From assembly GCA_000611775.1 (NCBI GenBank), contig KK106981.1:9761183-9825182 (forward strand): a stretch of 64,000 nt of DNA, in the 5' to 3' direction. Both the position numbers and the translations under genes were made by a program. Below, one piece after another: positions 33,897 to 46,255 of this stretch. How positions within the stretch are numbered: position 1 is the first letter of the stretch; every line of letters starts with the position of its first letter. The notes under the pieces were generated by a model. The model was given only the letters and a program-made list of their open reading frames with translations. It had not been told where the DNA came from and ran no database searches. The DNA is from Umbilicaria muhlenbergii (Eukaryota > Ascomycota > Lecanoromycetes > Umbilicariales > Umbilicariaceae).

Positions 33897-35664
33897 TCAG
33901 TGTTGGCTCCATTCGATGCTGTCCAAAGCCACACCTTCCTGTACCAATTCCCATAATGGACTGAGCTCCCTCAAGAAACTAACCCTCTCAGTCACGGCCT
34001 TCAACACGTAGTCAATCTCGCCCTCCGTGGTAAATCTCCCGATGCCAAATCGAATGCTGCTATGTGCGCTCTCATCGCTGTTTCCCAAGGCCCTGAGGAC
34101 GTAGCTTGGCTCAAGCGACGCGGATGTGCAAGCGCTTCCCGACGAGAGGGCAATGTCCTTGAGTGCCATCAAGAGCGACTCGCCTTCGACGTAAGCGAAA
34201 GAAACATTGACACACCCAGGGTAGAAGTGCTCTGGATCACCGTTCTGTGATGTGTGTTCGAGCGCCAATAGCCCTTTGAGCAATCGGTCTGAAAGAGCCC
34301 GAATCCTCTTCGAGTCGTACTAGTCAAGAACACAGGTCAGCATCTGGGGACTGAATACTAACGGAAGGTTTAAGCTGCTCATGGTAGAATTTCCGCAAGT
34401 AAATCATAACCCCTGCGGTTGCGATCAAAAAGCTAATGCTGAAGCTGATGCAAAAGCCTTCACACAATTACATATAGAGCAGATATAATCATCTCATGTC
34501 GAAAGCAGATAGGAAACCTCTGGTTTATGGGTCACTTACGGCCATTTCCTCCTTCGCAATCCGACAAGCCTCCCCGAAGCCAACTACCAAGGCTGGCGCA
34601 AGAGTACCACTCCGAAGGCCCCTCTCTTGCCCGCCACCGCTGATGATGGGATCGAGTCTGACTCTAGGCCTTCTTCGCACATAACAGGCACCAATGCCTT
34701 TCGGACCGTAGATCTTGTGTGCTGATATTGACATGAGGTCGACGTTCCATTTGTTGACATCGATTGGCATCTTCCCCACTGCTTGCGCCCCGTCCGTGTG
34801 GAAGAAGACTTTCTTCGACCTGCAAAGCTTGCCTATCTCTTCCATCGGCTGGATCACACCAATCTCGTTGTTAACAGTCATAATACTGACGAGAGCAGTG
34901 TCAGGTCGTATGGCTGCCTCCAACTCTTGCATGCTAATCAAACCGTTGTTCTGAACCGGCAAGTATGTCACGTCAAATCCTTCGTCCTGCAAATGCCTGG
35001 CACTGTCCAGCACGCATTTGTGCTCTGTCTGACTGGTGATGATGTGCCTCTTCTTCCCTGATCGACCAAAGAACCTTGCCACTCCCTTGATACTCATATT
35101 GTTACTCTCGGTTGCGCCGCTGGTGAAGATTATCTCTTTTGGGTCGGCGCCAATGAGGTTGGCTATGTGCTCCCGGGCCTGTTCTGTTGCCTTCTCCGTC
35201 TCCCAACCGTAAGCGTGTGTTCGTGAATGTGGATTTCCGTAAAGACCCGTGAAGTAGGGAAGCATGGCATCAAGCACCCGTGGATCCGTCGGAGTGGTGG
35301 CTTGCATATCAAGGTAGATGGGACGCGTTCCCTCGTCCATGATGGTTGCTTGCTTGAGAATTCCAGCGACGGGACTCATCATCGCATCCGCCGACAAGGC
35401 AGTCCCTGGCACCTTGATGTTCTCAGGCAGAGTCCCCGTCTGTGAGACAAAGGCATCATGGTCTGCCTTGATGGTCGTATCGACGTTGACCTGCGCCTTA
35501 TCAGGCTTCGTTTCCGACACATAATGCCGTCGTGCAGTTGTGCTCGTAGCAGCACTGCCGACTCCAGGAAGACGAGGCGAGCTTCTGGGCAAGCTCGATA
35601 GTGGCAAACGTCTTGAGCACAACCTAGCAGCTTGCCTCACAGCTGTAGGAGCGACATTGGACAT
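33897..35664 (-). CDS. NFS1: Mitochondrial cysteine desulfurase
   Basis: Pyridoxal-phosphate enzyme that takes sulfur from cysteine for iron-sulfur cluster assembly and tRNA thiolation. Exons read 35664-34540 and 34319-33897 with a 220-bp phase-0 intron, giving 515 residues. The ATG at 35664 begins [20 protein letters not shown], an Arg-rich, acid-free presequence fitting matrix import; upstream codons in frame contain no [22 protein letters not shown] opens the fold. TEHKCVLDS has the conserved His, [11 protein letters not shown] the PLP-binding Lys, and [17 protein letters not shown] the catalytic Cys on the mobile loop. The joint [17 protein letters not shown] is intact. Exon 2 ends with [21 protein letters not shown], the conserved C-terminus. 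The intron is the longest found in the window. Confidence 0.95.
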
Positions 35665-36440
35665 GTTGCGCGATGTGAAGCCGTGTGGGATTGCGTATCC
35701 CTTGTTGACGAAACGGTGTAAGTGTAGCAATAGGCAAACAGAAGACCTGTAGTTACATGTAGGTACATGTAGTCTTCCCTTCTGATCGGAATAGGAATAT
35801 GCCTGGTTGAACTGATTTGCGGCGAGATCTTAGGCCGCGTGAATGGCGAGAATGGCGAGAATGGCGAGTGAATAGGGTAGCTTGGCGAAGGAAGATTCAA
35901 GGGCGGCCAGAAAGGGCCGATGACGACGCTCTGCTGTACGAGGAAGTGGCACGAGTGGCGCTGCCCCGGAACCTTAAGGATTCCGGACCGTCGTCGCAAG
36001 TGCTTCCCAGAATTGCAAGGGTCGGCGAGCACTGCGAGTACCTTATGTCCGGAGAGGATCACATGGCTCAAGTACTGAGCAATTCATCCATCTTCTCAAT
36101 TCACCTTCACCTTCACCTTCACCTTCACCTTCACCGCCACCGTCACCGCCACCGTCACCGCCACCGCTTCCAGAAGCTCAAATCAGTGCCGAAGCTGCAT
36201 TACCCTTAGATGATCCGCGCGACCCACAAGAAATCCCATACGGAATTCGAAGCTGTCAACAGAAGCCAAGCGTTCAGCCCCTTCCTGTTCGTCATCCTGC
36301 ATCCTAGGAAACCGAAAACCCGTAGGCTTCCATTGACAGCTCCCTTCCCTCCCCCGACGGCCAACATTCTTCCCACCGGCAATTGCGTACATCTAAGAAA
36401 GTAGAATTGGCTACAGGCTTGGTTGAGTTGAGAGATCGCG
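35665..36440. promoter_or_regulatory. Divergent promoter region of NFS1 and RVS167
   Basis: 776 bases between two divergent housekeeping genes. It contains the CACCTT/CACCGC hexamer tract at 36101-36168. No other gene supported. Confidence 0.6.
36101..36168. repeat. CACCTT then CACCGY hexamer tract
   Basis: About five TTCACC units pass into GCCACC/GTCACC units. Interrupted hexamer microsatellite in a divergent promoter. Confidence 0.9.
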
Positions 36441-38137
36441 ATGAGTTTAAAAGGCCTCCAGAAAGCGGCCTTTAGAGTGAGTGCCGAACGAAGCTCATGT
36501 CGACTTCCCCGTGCTCGTCGCACTCCCGCAGTGGCTAACGGATCTTTGGAACGTTAGGCACCGCAGACCTTGAAGCAAAGGTTTAATATAGTACGTGATG
36601 CGGAGCTTGGTGGGCGGTGTAGAATTTCTGCCAGCTATAGCAACGACTCTGGAAAACTCCTACAGCAGTTGATAGCTCCTAACCCGTTGTAGGGGGAACA
36701 CACCAAAGACGCCGTCTATATTGACGCAGAGAGAAGATTTCAAGAGCTTGAAAAGGTGAGATGTCGCCGCGGGCCGCAGAGGGCAGAAACGACTGGGCTG
36801 ATTTAGATACCGGAGAATAGGAAACGTCGAAACTTCATACCGAGTCTAAAAAGTGAGCATGTACTACACCGCCCGCCGAGCGTTGAGCTGACATATCCAG
36901 ATACTTTGATGCCATCAATGGTTCGCCTTCTTCGTCACTTTATATAGACGCAGAACAGGACTGATACTCACGGCAAGGCATGCTAAATCACCAGATCGAG
37001 TTCTCCAAAGCTATCCAAGAAATATACAAGCCGATCTCTGGACGTGTCTCGGACCCCGACTCTACGATACCGGAGGGCAACCCAGAAGGGATCCGAGCAT
37101 GCGAAGAATACGAGAATATTGTCAGGGAGCTGCAAGCGACCTTACAGCCTGAGCTTGAAATGATTCAATCGAGAGTCATCGGTCCCGCGGACGAACTACT
37201 GAGTGTAATAAAAGTTGTTCGCAAATCGACCGTGAAACGCCAACACAAGCAACTCGATTATGACCGGCATCGCGCCACTTTAAAGAAGTTGCAAGACAAG
37301 CCAGACAAATCTCTGAAAGACGAAAAGGCATTATACAAAGCAGAGAGTGATTTCGAGCAAGCCACCCAAGAATTCGATTACTTCAACGACTTACTCAAAG
37401 ATGAACTACCCAAGCTATTCGCCCTCGAAAGGGAGTTCATACGGCCACTTTTTCAATCATTCTACTACATGCAACTCAACGTCTTCTATACGCTTCACGA
37501 GAAGATGCAAAGCATTGATATTGGCTATTTCGACCTCACGTTAGACATCGAGAGTGCCTTTGAGGCCAAGCGTGGTGACATCAAAGAGCGGGCGGAGGCC
37601 CTCTCGATAACGCATTTCAAAGCCACCGGCGGCAAGAAGCCTGTGGGCTCGCGATTTGGTCCGGGTAGTAAGTTGGCGTTGGAAGGGAAGCCATCGTATC
37701 CACCGTCAAGAAGATCAACACACGATTTCAGCGAAAATCCACCTCCACCTTACCAGGCTGCTCTTACGGGAACAGGTGTTGGTTCTTCACTTATTGGTCG
37801 AGCAAATAGCACCGGTAGCTCGTGGGGCGCGGCGGCAAAAGCCAAGGGCGCGGCACCACCCCCACCGAAACCGAAGCCGTCTCGATTGAGCGGAATTCCG
37901 ACCGCGGACACGGCCACCGCACTGTACGATTACGAAGCTCAGGCGGAAGGAGATTTGAGCTTCATTACCGGCGACGTGATCGAGATCATCCAGAGAGGTG
38001 CAACGGAGAACGAGTGGTGGACAGGCAAAGTGCATGGCCGGCAAGGGCAGTTCCCTGGTACGTGGATTAAAAACAAGGCCCATACGCGTACGGTAGTTCT
38101 GACTTTGAACATAGGGAACTACGTGCGAGTGAACTGA
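36441..38137 (+). CDS. RVS167: Amphiphysin-like BAR-SH3 protein (Rvs167/Hob1)
   Basis: Membrane-curving protein that works with Rvs161 at endocytic sites and links membranes to actin. Seven exons: 36441-36476, 36558-36590, 36693-36755, 36821-36852, 36901-36920, 36978-38057 and 38115-38137, for 428 residues. Five very small exons build the amphipathic start and BAR helix 1: MSLKGLQKAAFR, APQTLKQRFNI, GEHTKDAVYIDAERRFQEL, ETSKLHTESK and YFDAING. Every joint has GT..AG and keeps frame. Exon 6 carries the rest of the BAR domain (to about residue 240), a Pro-rich linker (GAAPPPPKPKPSRL) and most of an SH3 domain (ATALYDYEAQAEGDLSF, ENEWWTGK). The last 57-bp intron must be removed to finish the SH3 as GQFP|GNYVRVN; reading through it destroys the conserved end. 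It is convergent with VPS23. Confidence 0.95.
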
Positions 38138-38382
38138 TGGAGAAGCGAGTGGCAGATATGACATTGTACAACTGTGGGGCGTTCTCGTCAGTTGCAACGC
38201 CTGCTCTTGGCCGTCAAGTCTTGTTTACTGGGACTCGTACATGCATCATATCCACATAGACTAAGTAGGCGACAGTTTAATTGGTTACCCATTTACAGTA
38301 TTCAACTAGAAGACAATCGAACACCTGCATTCAGCTAGATTCAAGTGGTTCCCGTACCCTCCCGTTCATATCCCTCAATCAT

Positions 38383-40347
38383 CTAATCCCATCTCTCCTC
38401 CAACAAGCCCATCCCCTTGGCAATCTTCTTGATCAACGCCTTCTTCAAGAATTGCTCACGCGCCAGACTCCGCGTTTGCTAGCACGCCGTCAGCCCCAGT
38501 TCGCACCGACCAACCAATAAAGCAGAGCGCTCGATCTAACTCACCTTGGCCCAAACCTCCACCCCCACCCTCCCGCGATCCAAGCCTCTGGCAATAACGC
38601 CCCTCGCCTCTTCCAACGCTCTCTCCTCTGCACACAACTCGTACAACTGCCCCCCCACCACCGTCGGCGCGACCAAAACCTCATCCACCCCCGGCGGGTC
38701 TTTCCTCCGCTTCGCCTCCTCGATGACTCCATCCGCGTCGCGCATCGCTTTGCGGAGTATGTTCTCGTTGGAGGTGAGGAGGGCCGACAGGTTGTTGAGT
38801 TGGGAGAGCTCGGTCTGCATGGCGTGGAGGGTGTTGGTTAGGGCGGCGTGTTGGGCTTGGAGGGGGGCGAGGGAGGCGGTGTTGGATTGGATGGAGGAGT
38901 GGAGGGTTTGGGTTAGGGTGCGGGAAATGGCGGAGAGGAGGGCGTCTTTTTCGGGGTTGGGCGGGATGGGGGGTGCGGGGAGGTTGGCGGGCTGGGCGGT
39001 GGGGAGGGGGGTTTCGGAAGGGGAGGTGAGGAGGTCGGCTGGCGGTGCTGGCTTTGGAGTTTGTCTGGGGTTCTGTGGCGGAGCTTGTTGGGTAAGGTAG
39101 GGCGGATAGGCCTGAGGCTGAGGTGGGCGTTGTTGCTGGTGCCCTGTTGAGTGCGTTTGATATCCTGAGCTTGGTTGTTGTGAGCTCGCCGGTAAGGGCG
39201 GAGGAGGTGGTCCTTGACTACTGTACCGAGGTTGTAAAGGCTGCCCTGGGCCTGGGGGGTACCCTCTCTGTTGGATTGAGGGCGATATGGGACTGACGGG
39301 GGTATATTGTTCTTGCCGCAAGCCTTGATAGTCCCCTTGGTATTCTGGTATAATCGCCGCATTGGAGCCATTTCTTAGACTACTGGATCGTTGCGGGGCA
39401 TACTGTGGCATCTGCAAAGGAGCACGTTGATCACTGTTCCGACGTTCCTCGGCGGTTGGGCCGTATCGATTGTTCGATTCACTAGGGTGAGGTGGTACGG
39501 GCGGTGCTCCGTTGGCTTGAGGGTCCTGCGGCAGACCCCGACTGTCGTAAGGCTTTGGCGGAGGCAGGGGAGGTGGTTTCTGAGCACTTGGCTGTGGGCT
39601 CGAAGGAGAAGCTCGGGGATCTGGCCTTCCAAGCCCCGGAGGTAAGGGTGGTACTGGTGGAGCTTCGTTCTGCTGCAATTGAGGGGGTCGCCTCGTTTGT
39701 TCTCTCGCTATGACTGGTGGCTCTCGAGCGAACACATCCTGCAGCACCGAGAGTGTATCGACGATACTAGACCTCTGGGCACAATCCGTAAGCGCTCGTC
39801 TCATCATTTCATCGTCGTAAGCATAGTAAAGACTCACTTCCTCCCTCCAGCTTGCGAGATATGGGTGGTATACCCTGCCCTCCCCACTGACGTACTGCCC
39901 TGGGCGTACTGCCATATCCTTTGTCGGGGTCACATATATTATCGGGCTTTCTCTCGGATATGCGTGAGGTACCCATATCGCAACCGGGAACATGTAGGTA
40001 GTCCCTCTAAAAGACACCGGCAAAGTTCCATTGAGATGGAGCAGAAGCGATGACTGCCCGTTCTTATGGGCTAAAGCGAGTCAGCGCTGAGATTCATGCG
40101 GTAGTCTCGCAAAGCCGGTGTGTGCTGCATGCGTTTCATATGACATACTGTAGACGTCTGTTCGGGGAGAGAATGTAGGATAGCTCGCTAGGGTTTGGGC
40201 GACGTCCGAGTAAGTTCGGTTGACATTGTGGTATTCCTGCAGACCGTGCATGTGTTAGCAATGGGAAGCTGTCCAGCTGGATACCTTTCTCACACTGGTC
40301 AGGACGCTGTAAAGCCAATTGAGAACTTTCTGTGGAACAACTGCCAT
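38383..40347 (-). CDS. VPS23: ESCRT-I subunit Vps23 (TSG101)
   Basis: Binds ubiquitinated cargo and starts multivesicular-body sorting. Exons read 40347-40285, 40236-40149, 40070-38545 and 38478-38383, giving 590 residues. The UEV domain is spread over exons 1-3: VPQKVLNWLYSVLTSV, EYHNVNRTYSDVAQTL, THKNGQSSLLLHLNGTLPV and FPVAIWVPHAYP. Then comes a Pro/Gln/Tyr-rich disordered linker of about 250 residues with PPPLPP and PPVPP strings, a coiled coil (NLPAPPIPPNPEKDALLSAI onward), and the C-terminal steadiness box. The box is completed only by splicing a 66-bp intron: EVWAK|QTRSLAREQFLKKAL. Internal joints are 48 bp (phase 0) and 78 bp (phase 1). It shares a 264-bp divergent upstream region with KTI12. 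Confidence 0.95.
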
Positions 40348-40611
40348 TGTTGCAGCATTGGGTGGTGTATGCGCTGGATCATCGAGCACATCCTGCAGTT
40401 TGCACCATGTCTTGATGCGTGACGCACATCCAACTAACAAGCTGCTGTCAGAGTCGAGAATTCACGGTCGATAATTGACCTCCACTCGGTCGCGTCTCCA
40501 GAGCGTTGGTTTGGAGTTTGGAGCCTACGTCAGGCGCCAACCTTGGGAACGTTTAATTCTCGGCTTTTGTCACTACAGCAGTACAACTGCAATCGCAAAG
40601 TCGAGTCAACG
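40348..40611. promoter_or_regulatory. Divergent promoter of VPS23 and KTI12
   Basis: 264 bases between the two start codons. No obvious TATA box; compact and presumably bidirectional. Confidence 0.6.
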
Positions 40612-41688
40612 ATGCCTGTAAGTGACATCAAAATTGTTTCGTAGATCTGTTGGCTAAGTTGTATAGTTGATCTTGTTATCAGGGTACCCATCTTCAGGCA
40701 AAACCTACCGTGCCCGCCAGCTCGTCGACTTCTTCAATTCCAAAATATCCGCTTCGTCAGACCCACGCACCATCCGCCTCAGTGTTTCACACATCGACGA
40801 TGATAGTCTCGGCCTGTCCCGCGATGTGTATCGTGAAGCTCGGATGGAGAAGGATGCACGAGCGACGGTATACTCGGCGATCAAACGAGCCCTAGGAAGA
40901 GATCACATTGTGGTCGCCGATGGCTTAAACTACATCAAGGGCTTCAGATACCAACTTTATTGCGAGGCCAAGGCTATGCAGACCCCCAACTGTGTCGTAT
41001 GTCACCCTCGCGCTGTTGTTGGTCTAATGGCGAGTTTCAGCAGACTCCGGGGCTGAAGCTGACGATCCTAGAGGTTCACGTCGGGACATCCATTGAAACA
41101 TGTCGAGACATCAACAAGAAGCTACTAGCGGATACGGCAAGTGGCGGTGGCTACGCGGATGCCATTTTCGAAAACCTAGTATACAGATATGAAGAACCAA
41201 ACGGAATGACCAGGTGGGATAGTCCACTCTTCACGGTGCCCTGGGAGGATGAAACACCACCGTTCGAAGCGATATGGGAAGCCATGATAGGCAGTGATGG
41301 GAAGGGAAAGGTTGTGAAGCCTAACCAGGCCACTGTGGTGGTATGTACCAGAGCGGGCCTCTCGATCCCTATGTTCCCACGGCACGACTGCTAAAGACAT
41401 CTCATGCAGAAACCAGCCACAGAGGCAGACTACCTCTATGAGCTCGACAAAAGCACCCAAGAGATCCTCACTAAGCTCTTAGAGTGGCAGAAGGATCATC
41501 CCGGCGAAGGAGGCAGAGAGATTGGCATGGACGACGCGGGCTCGCTCGAGCTGCCGGCGGCGCCGATGACGCTACCGCAGCTGCAGAGATTTCGTAGGCA
41601 GTTCATTTCTCTCAACCGACAACACAACCTGGCCAAACCTCGTATTCGAAGCTCGTTTATCGAGTATCTTAACGACAATCTCCGTTAG
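40612..41688 (+). CDS. KTI12: Elongator-associated P-loop protein Kti12
   Basis: ATPase that supports the Elongator complex in modifying wobble uridines of tRNA. Exons 40612-40617, 40667-40996, 41074-41340 and 41410-41688 give 293 residues. The first exon has only two codons (ATG CCT); splicing yields MPLILLSGYPSSGKT, with the Walker A motif. HIVVADGLNYIKGFRYQLYC holds a Walker-B-like Asp. NCVV|HVGTS crosses intron 2, and YADAIFENLVYRYEEPN with RWDSPLFTV are family hallmarks. The C-terminal tRNA-binding part ends LPQLQRFRRQFISLNRQH. Intron 2 has two AG acceptors two bases apart (CTAG and AG); only the second keeps frame. The length fits fungal Kti12. Confidence 0.94.
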
Positions 41689-41780
41689 ACCACTTTGCTG
41701 TGATTTCAACCCGCCCGAGTTCACTACGGAAGGTCTCCAGGTTTTCTAGCCTTGTTCTTCCATCAACAGGCTAGCCTCCT
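41689..41780. other. Short convergent intergenic gap
   Basis: 92 bases between converging stops of KTI12 and the Cys-rich F-box gene; the two 3' UTRs probably overlap. Confidence 0.6.
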
Positions 41781-42329
41781 TCACCAATATGCTACAAAGG
41801 TCAGCAAACGCCTACCATATTCATGATTCAGATGCAACCGACCTTTGCGCTCCGTCAAGATAAACGCTGAAACAGGACCCCAGCAATCTCGGCACCATCG
41901 GCTTCTCTTCGTGATCAACATGCCGTATTCAGCTTGGTTCTCCACGGCGACCCCCTTGCGGCATCCCTGGCAAGCAAAGCACCGGATCTTTCCTACTTTG
42001 AAATAACCACGAGAATATTTATCGCTTGATAGCCCGCAAGCAATGCAGAATCGCTCCCGCACAGTCTTCTGAGCTTGCGAATCACTGAATGAATCATGGC
42101 CGAGGATTCTGCTACACAAGGTGCAAACGAGGTGGACTGGTTTGCGGCGAGCGCCTTTCTCGAAGGCAAGGTTGAATACTACCCACGCAGCCTTACTTGG
42201 AATCGGGTTCGGGTTCGTGAGTAGGAGCATTGTTTTCGAAGTCATTCTGAGGGAGAGATGGGCAATTGGTTCCAAGTGGTCGGTGATTATACCAAGGAGC
42301 TCGGGGGGCAGCCTCTCGAGACGAGCCAT
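41781..42329 (-). CDS. Small Cys-rich F-box protein
   Basis: 182 residues, one exon, ATG at 42329. The F-box starts at residue 5: ERLPPELLGIITDHLEPIAHL then SLRMTSKTM. After a spacer the chain has paired cysteines: VCTLC, FCIAC, IRCFACQGC and WCRDCW, suggesting one or two zinc-binding knuckles. This combination is a frequent small F-box type in filamentous fungi. Its target is unknown. Similarity to the other F-box genes of the window is limited to the F-box. Confidence 0.75.
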   Translation of the reverse strand: MARLERLPPELLGIITDHLEPIAHLSLRMTSKTMLLLTNPNPIPSKAAWVVFNLAFEKGARRKPVHLVCTLCSRILGHDSFSDSQAQKTVRERFCIACGLSSDKYSRGYFKVGKIRCFACQGCRKGVAVENQAEYGMLITKRSRWCRDCWGPVSAFILTERKGRLHLNHEYGRRLLTFVAYW

Positions 42330-44406
42330 GCTGTGAGGAAGTTAGGGAATGTATGGCAAATGATGCCTCGAGGACTTACTGAACCCGAGGCTGTTCTTTT
42401 AAGTTAAGGCAAGACTCGGAACGGCTTAAGCTAGCTTTTACGAGTAAGCCTTGAATTGCAGTTGCAGTCCTTCACAGATGAAGCACTCAATCGTCCCTTA
42501 GTAGGTGGCTGAGAAGGAGAGCCTCCTCGGGAGGTCATAATGTTGATCTACACTTGCTGTCATTCACTCATAGACGACGAACGCATTGTTCTGCTGATGG
42601 ACGTCACACTTGACACATTACTTCCATTCATTGCTCTCTAGAACACATGGACGGACAAAGCCCCCTTCACAGGATTTAAACTTCGTGATATCTAATGACT
42701 TCAAATGTCTGTGAGCATGTGATGTAGCTCTTCTTCACATTCAGACTTAGGTCTATTGAGTGGAGAGAGATTCTTTGCTAACTGAAGCTCACCTTTGCTA
42801 TACAAGTGATCTGGAATCCCCTACAATCTGAAGGGAACTCTTTGCCGCAGTCGCAGTCTTGAATCAGCCACACGCGGTCCCGTATAAAGACAGCCTGAGG
42901 AGCTTCTCGACAGCCAACACCATGTAGACTAAACAGAGTCTAACATCCAGGGTTCTACACATTATGGCATCTTAGTCTTGCCACAGTTTGTGATGAGCGT
43001 TGCTGAAGGGCCCCTTGTTTGACTCAGTGAGCGCTTTGATAATGTTTAACTGATTTTATTCAAACATCTATAAGGAAGATATGAAGACTTGCTTGGGCGC
43101 CCTGCTGTCATCTTTAATGTTTGAGTTATAGTTCTACTCATACTGCTCAACTGCAACTTGATGATCATATTTCTTCCAGTGACTAGCTTATACGCCACTA
43201 ACTATCTTCTACTGAGGGACCCTGCACGTGAATCTTCAAGCCCTACATGACACCTCGAACCTGACCCAAACAGCAAAAAGAAGCGCCTAAAGTGACCGAG
43301 TAACTTCCGTGACGGAATAGCCTCACTGCGCACTTGTGAGTGCAATCTCTGCCTCTACGAGGTTCTGTCGTCTCTGCGGAGCCACAATTGGATGTCTCTC
43401 TACTCCCAATGCGACTCATGAGACCGTCTCCGCCAGGACGAAGAACAAGTCTCTCTTGCGCCATGTGTTTATGATACGGCATTGTGTAGAGAACCGCATT
43501 GGGTTGGCTTCATAGGCTCAGGCTTGAAAGCTTGCGGTTGGAAGGAGGTGTGCACACCCGACGCAGACAGGACCTTTTGGCGGCCTTCCGTATGCTTTCG
43601 AAACTCAAGTTTGAGACTGTTCTATTATGGAACGTTTGCTGCCGGCGGGCATTTGACCATTTGGCAGGTGGCCATTTCGCAGAAATCTTTTCGCGAGATT
43701 TTGTCCGTTGTGGTCATGCATATCACTTCGGCCAAAGGAGTGTAGAGGTCCTCCTGAGGTGTTATCAGTACGTTGCCGCGTCCTTGTGCGCGCTGTGTTG
43801 GCCTTACGTTTGGAGACGAAGACAGCGCAACCTAGGCCAGGTTCAGGCAAATCATTGCAATACGCTTTATACTGTTGGCGGGCCTCCAGTGCATCGGACA
43901 AATCATACGAGTTGTGAGTAGATGCTACTAAACCAGTACGTCCGCCAACGATGAACCGGGGAATCTTTTCTTTCAAACTTCCACCAACTAACTGTAACAC
44001 AGTCCAACGATGCGAAGTAATAGTCAGTACAAATCGGTCACGAATCGTATCACACCTCGTCAAAGCAATAAAGAGAAAGAAGAAATCCAATCATGGTGCA
44101 GCGTGTATCGACCCGATTCCAGAGTCACGTCTCCAACCTCCCCAACCAAGGCTCCCCAGCGGGATGGTCCTGTCCATGGAGAAGTCCCATGTGGAACAAG
44201 TGAATGCTCTCGGGCTCCTCCATGTGGCACTCCTGGTAATCTTACTAAAGAGATGGCCGGCTCGGAAACAAGAAAGAGATATCATGCATGACTGGAATCA
44301 TGATGCACGGACTGTGACCGTGACATTTGTTCTGTAGATATTCATGGTCCAGGAAAGCCGGAACAACCTGGATGGTACTGTAGTGTAGTCCTTTGCGGGT
44401 GAAGAA
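42330..44406. other. Gene-free interval of 2.1 kb
   Basis: The first 900 bases are AT-rich. From 43240 to 44340 open frames occur on both strands (up to 161 codons, minus 44090-43605), but no domain, repeat composition or splice support was found for any. It could hold a non-coding RNA. Confidence 0.5.
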
Positions 44407-46255
44407 TCATTCATTAGCAAGTTGACCAGCTGAAAGGCGGCGCATGTTTAGGCTGATGGTATGCAGGATTGCATAGTCAGCGCCAATCTGCTCCATTCCT
44501 AGGGTATCGTTAGGATCTAAGCGTGCCATTCGTTCCTTAAGCACTGCATGTTGCTCATGCCATTGTTTCTCCATCGATTGTTGCTGCTTGCCCTGCGACG
44601 ATGATCCTTTGCTGGCCTTTACCTGAGCCTTGGAGCCGGATGTTGGTTTTGAGCGTTTGGGAGCCTGCGCCTGGGGACTGCTCGAAGTTCTTCTCTTCTT
44701 GAGCGCCAAGGTCGTTACATCCTGGTAGTGAGAACTGGCCGAGGAAGGGGTTGGCGAACTACTCCCGTTAGATGAAGGGGGGCCAGTGTAGTTGTGGACT
44801 CTCTTCATATGGTCATATAGATTCCACCGCCGTGGAAAGCCTTGACCTGGGATTGATCTGTCGCAATCCTCGTACCAGCATTGATGTGGCTTCTCCCCAT
44901 GGCCGTGCATTCCGTGAGCCTCCCGCTCATGACGTAACAAGCAAGCAGTAGAGGAGAAGGGTACAGCGCTACACGAGTGAACCTTGCAACGGTATGGCTT
45001 GAGATGAGAGTCTAGGTTTTTGCTAGAGACCGCAGTTAGTTTGTATCGCAGGGTAGAAATCAATAGTTCTCACTCGTAGTTGCACTTAAGCTTCACGGCC
45101 TTGTGGGTACATCCATCTTCACCCTCAAAAGGGCAATGATACAGCCCGTCGTTCTGCGGGCCAACCTGATAGAGTTCGTGCTCCCGAGCGGTAGCAACCT
45201 CGGTCTCTCCACTGGAGCGCCGCTGGAAACCGCCATCAACAGAAGAAGACAAACCAGCGGCCATGTAGTAGTCCGTGGCGACCTCGGAACGAGGCCACAA
45301 GGCAAGATTCGTAAGTGGCGGCCGTTGGCATCCACGCGAAGGTTTCAACGTGCTACGGGGTAATTAGAATATCGGCTGAAAGGCGATCATCGCACCGAAC
45401 CAACCTTGTCAGATCCATCTGCCTTTCCATAGCCTCCATAGACGAAGTGAAGTGTACACCGTCCCCGTTGTTGAACTGCGGGATGAAAACACAGTCTTCG
45501 TTGTCCTCAAGGGTGGCCGACGACCTTGGAGAGCTCGTGTGTGCCGCGTGAAAACTGCCTTGCGAGGATATGGACGCCTCCATGATCCTGGGTGAGACGG
45601 GAGACATCGGCATCGCATGTGACGGAAATTGGCCACTCCATCCAGAGACACGCTCACCTTGCACAAAGGTCCAGTCGTTGGGAAAGGAGGGATCCTCGTA
45701 GTTCCTCGATATATCAGAGGGAAAACCAGAAGAGCAAGAATACAACATATCAGCGGACGCTGGGATAGGGTACGGCTGATCATCGCTATAGTACATGCCA
45801 GTGGTGCTCACGCTGCTATGAAAATTAGTTCCGTTGGGTAAGCCTAGGCACGTCTCAGTTCCGGAATGGGAGTAGCCAGCACTGGCTGTGCACGGATCAA
45901 AAGCGAGGCCGAGTCCATCTGGATCAGACATTCCATGAGCATATTGTAAAGAAACGTGAGAAACAACAGAACTTGAAGTAGACAGAGACCCGGGAAGCAA
46001 TGGACCTGCAGCCGAGGTACTGGGAGGCACGTCATCCCCGAGGCTAGCGCCAGACTGCGGCGAATAGTATTCATCTCCCAAACCAGTAGGACCGGTTGCA
46101 CTGTTAGCTGCCCATTGCTGAACCTCCATAGGATTCAAGTAGGTCCTGTGGTCCATGGTTGGACCGTGAGGCCCTCTTCGCGTTGAAACATAGTCATTGT
46201 GCAGGTGTCTACTATCCGAAACTAGGACATCCTGTTGATCAGATAAATGAGACAT
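44407..46255 (-). CDS. C2H2 zinc-finger transcription factor
   Basis: Probable DNA-binding regulator of 581 residues. Exons read 46255-45405, 45352-45074 and 45022-44407; introns are 52 bp (phase 2) and 51 bp (phase 2). The ATG at 46255 (MSHLSDQQDVLVSD) is the first in frame. The N-terminal 280 residues are Ser/Pro/Tyr-rich like an activation region. Finger-like segments begin at LYHCPFEGEDGC, and the second joint gives KCNY|DKNLDSHLKPYRCK. Next come CSAVPFSSTACLLRHEREAH and PHQCWYEDCDRS..FPRRWNLYDHMKRVH, the C2H2 pattern of a fungal family with atypical first finger. After these, a Ser/Lys-rich region with KKRRTS and a QAPKRSKPTSGSK nuclear signal, then a C-terminal coiled segment. Targets unknown. 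Confidence 0.85.

Noticed and set aside
43499-44090. Opposed 140- and 161-codon frames
   Set aside because: They overlap on opposite strands with no domain or splice support; coding status cannot be decided.
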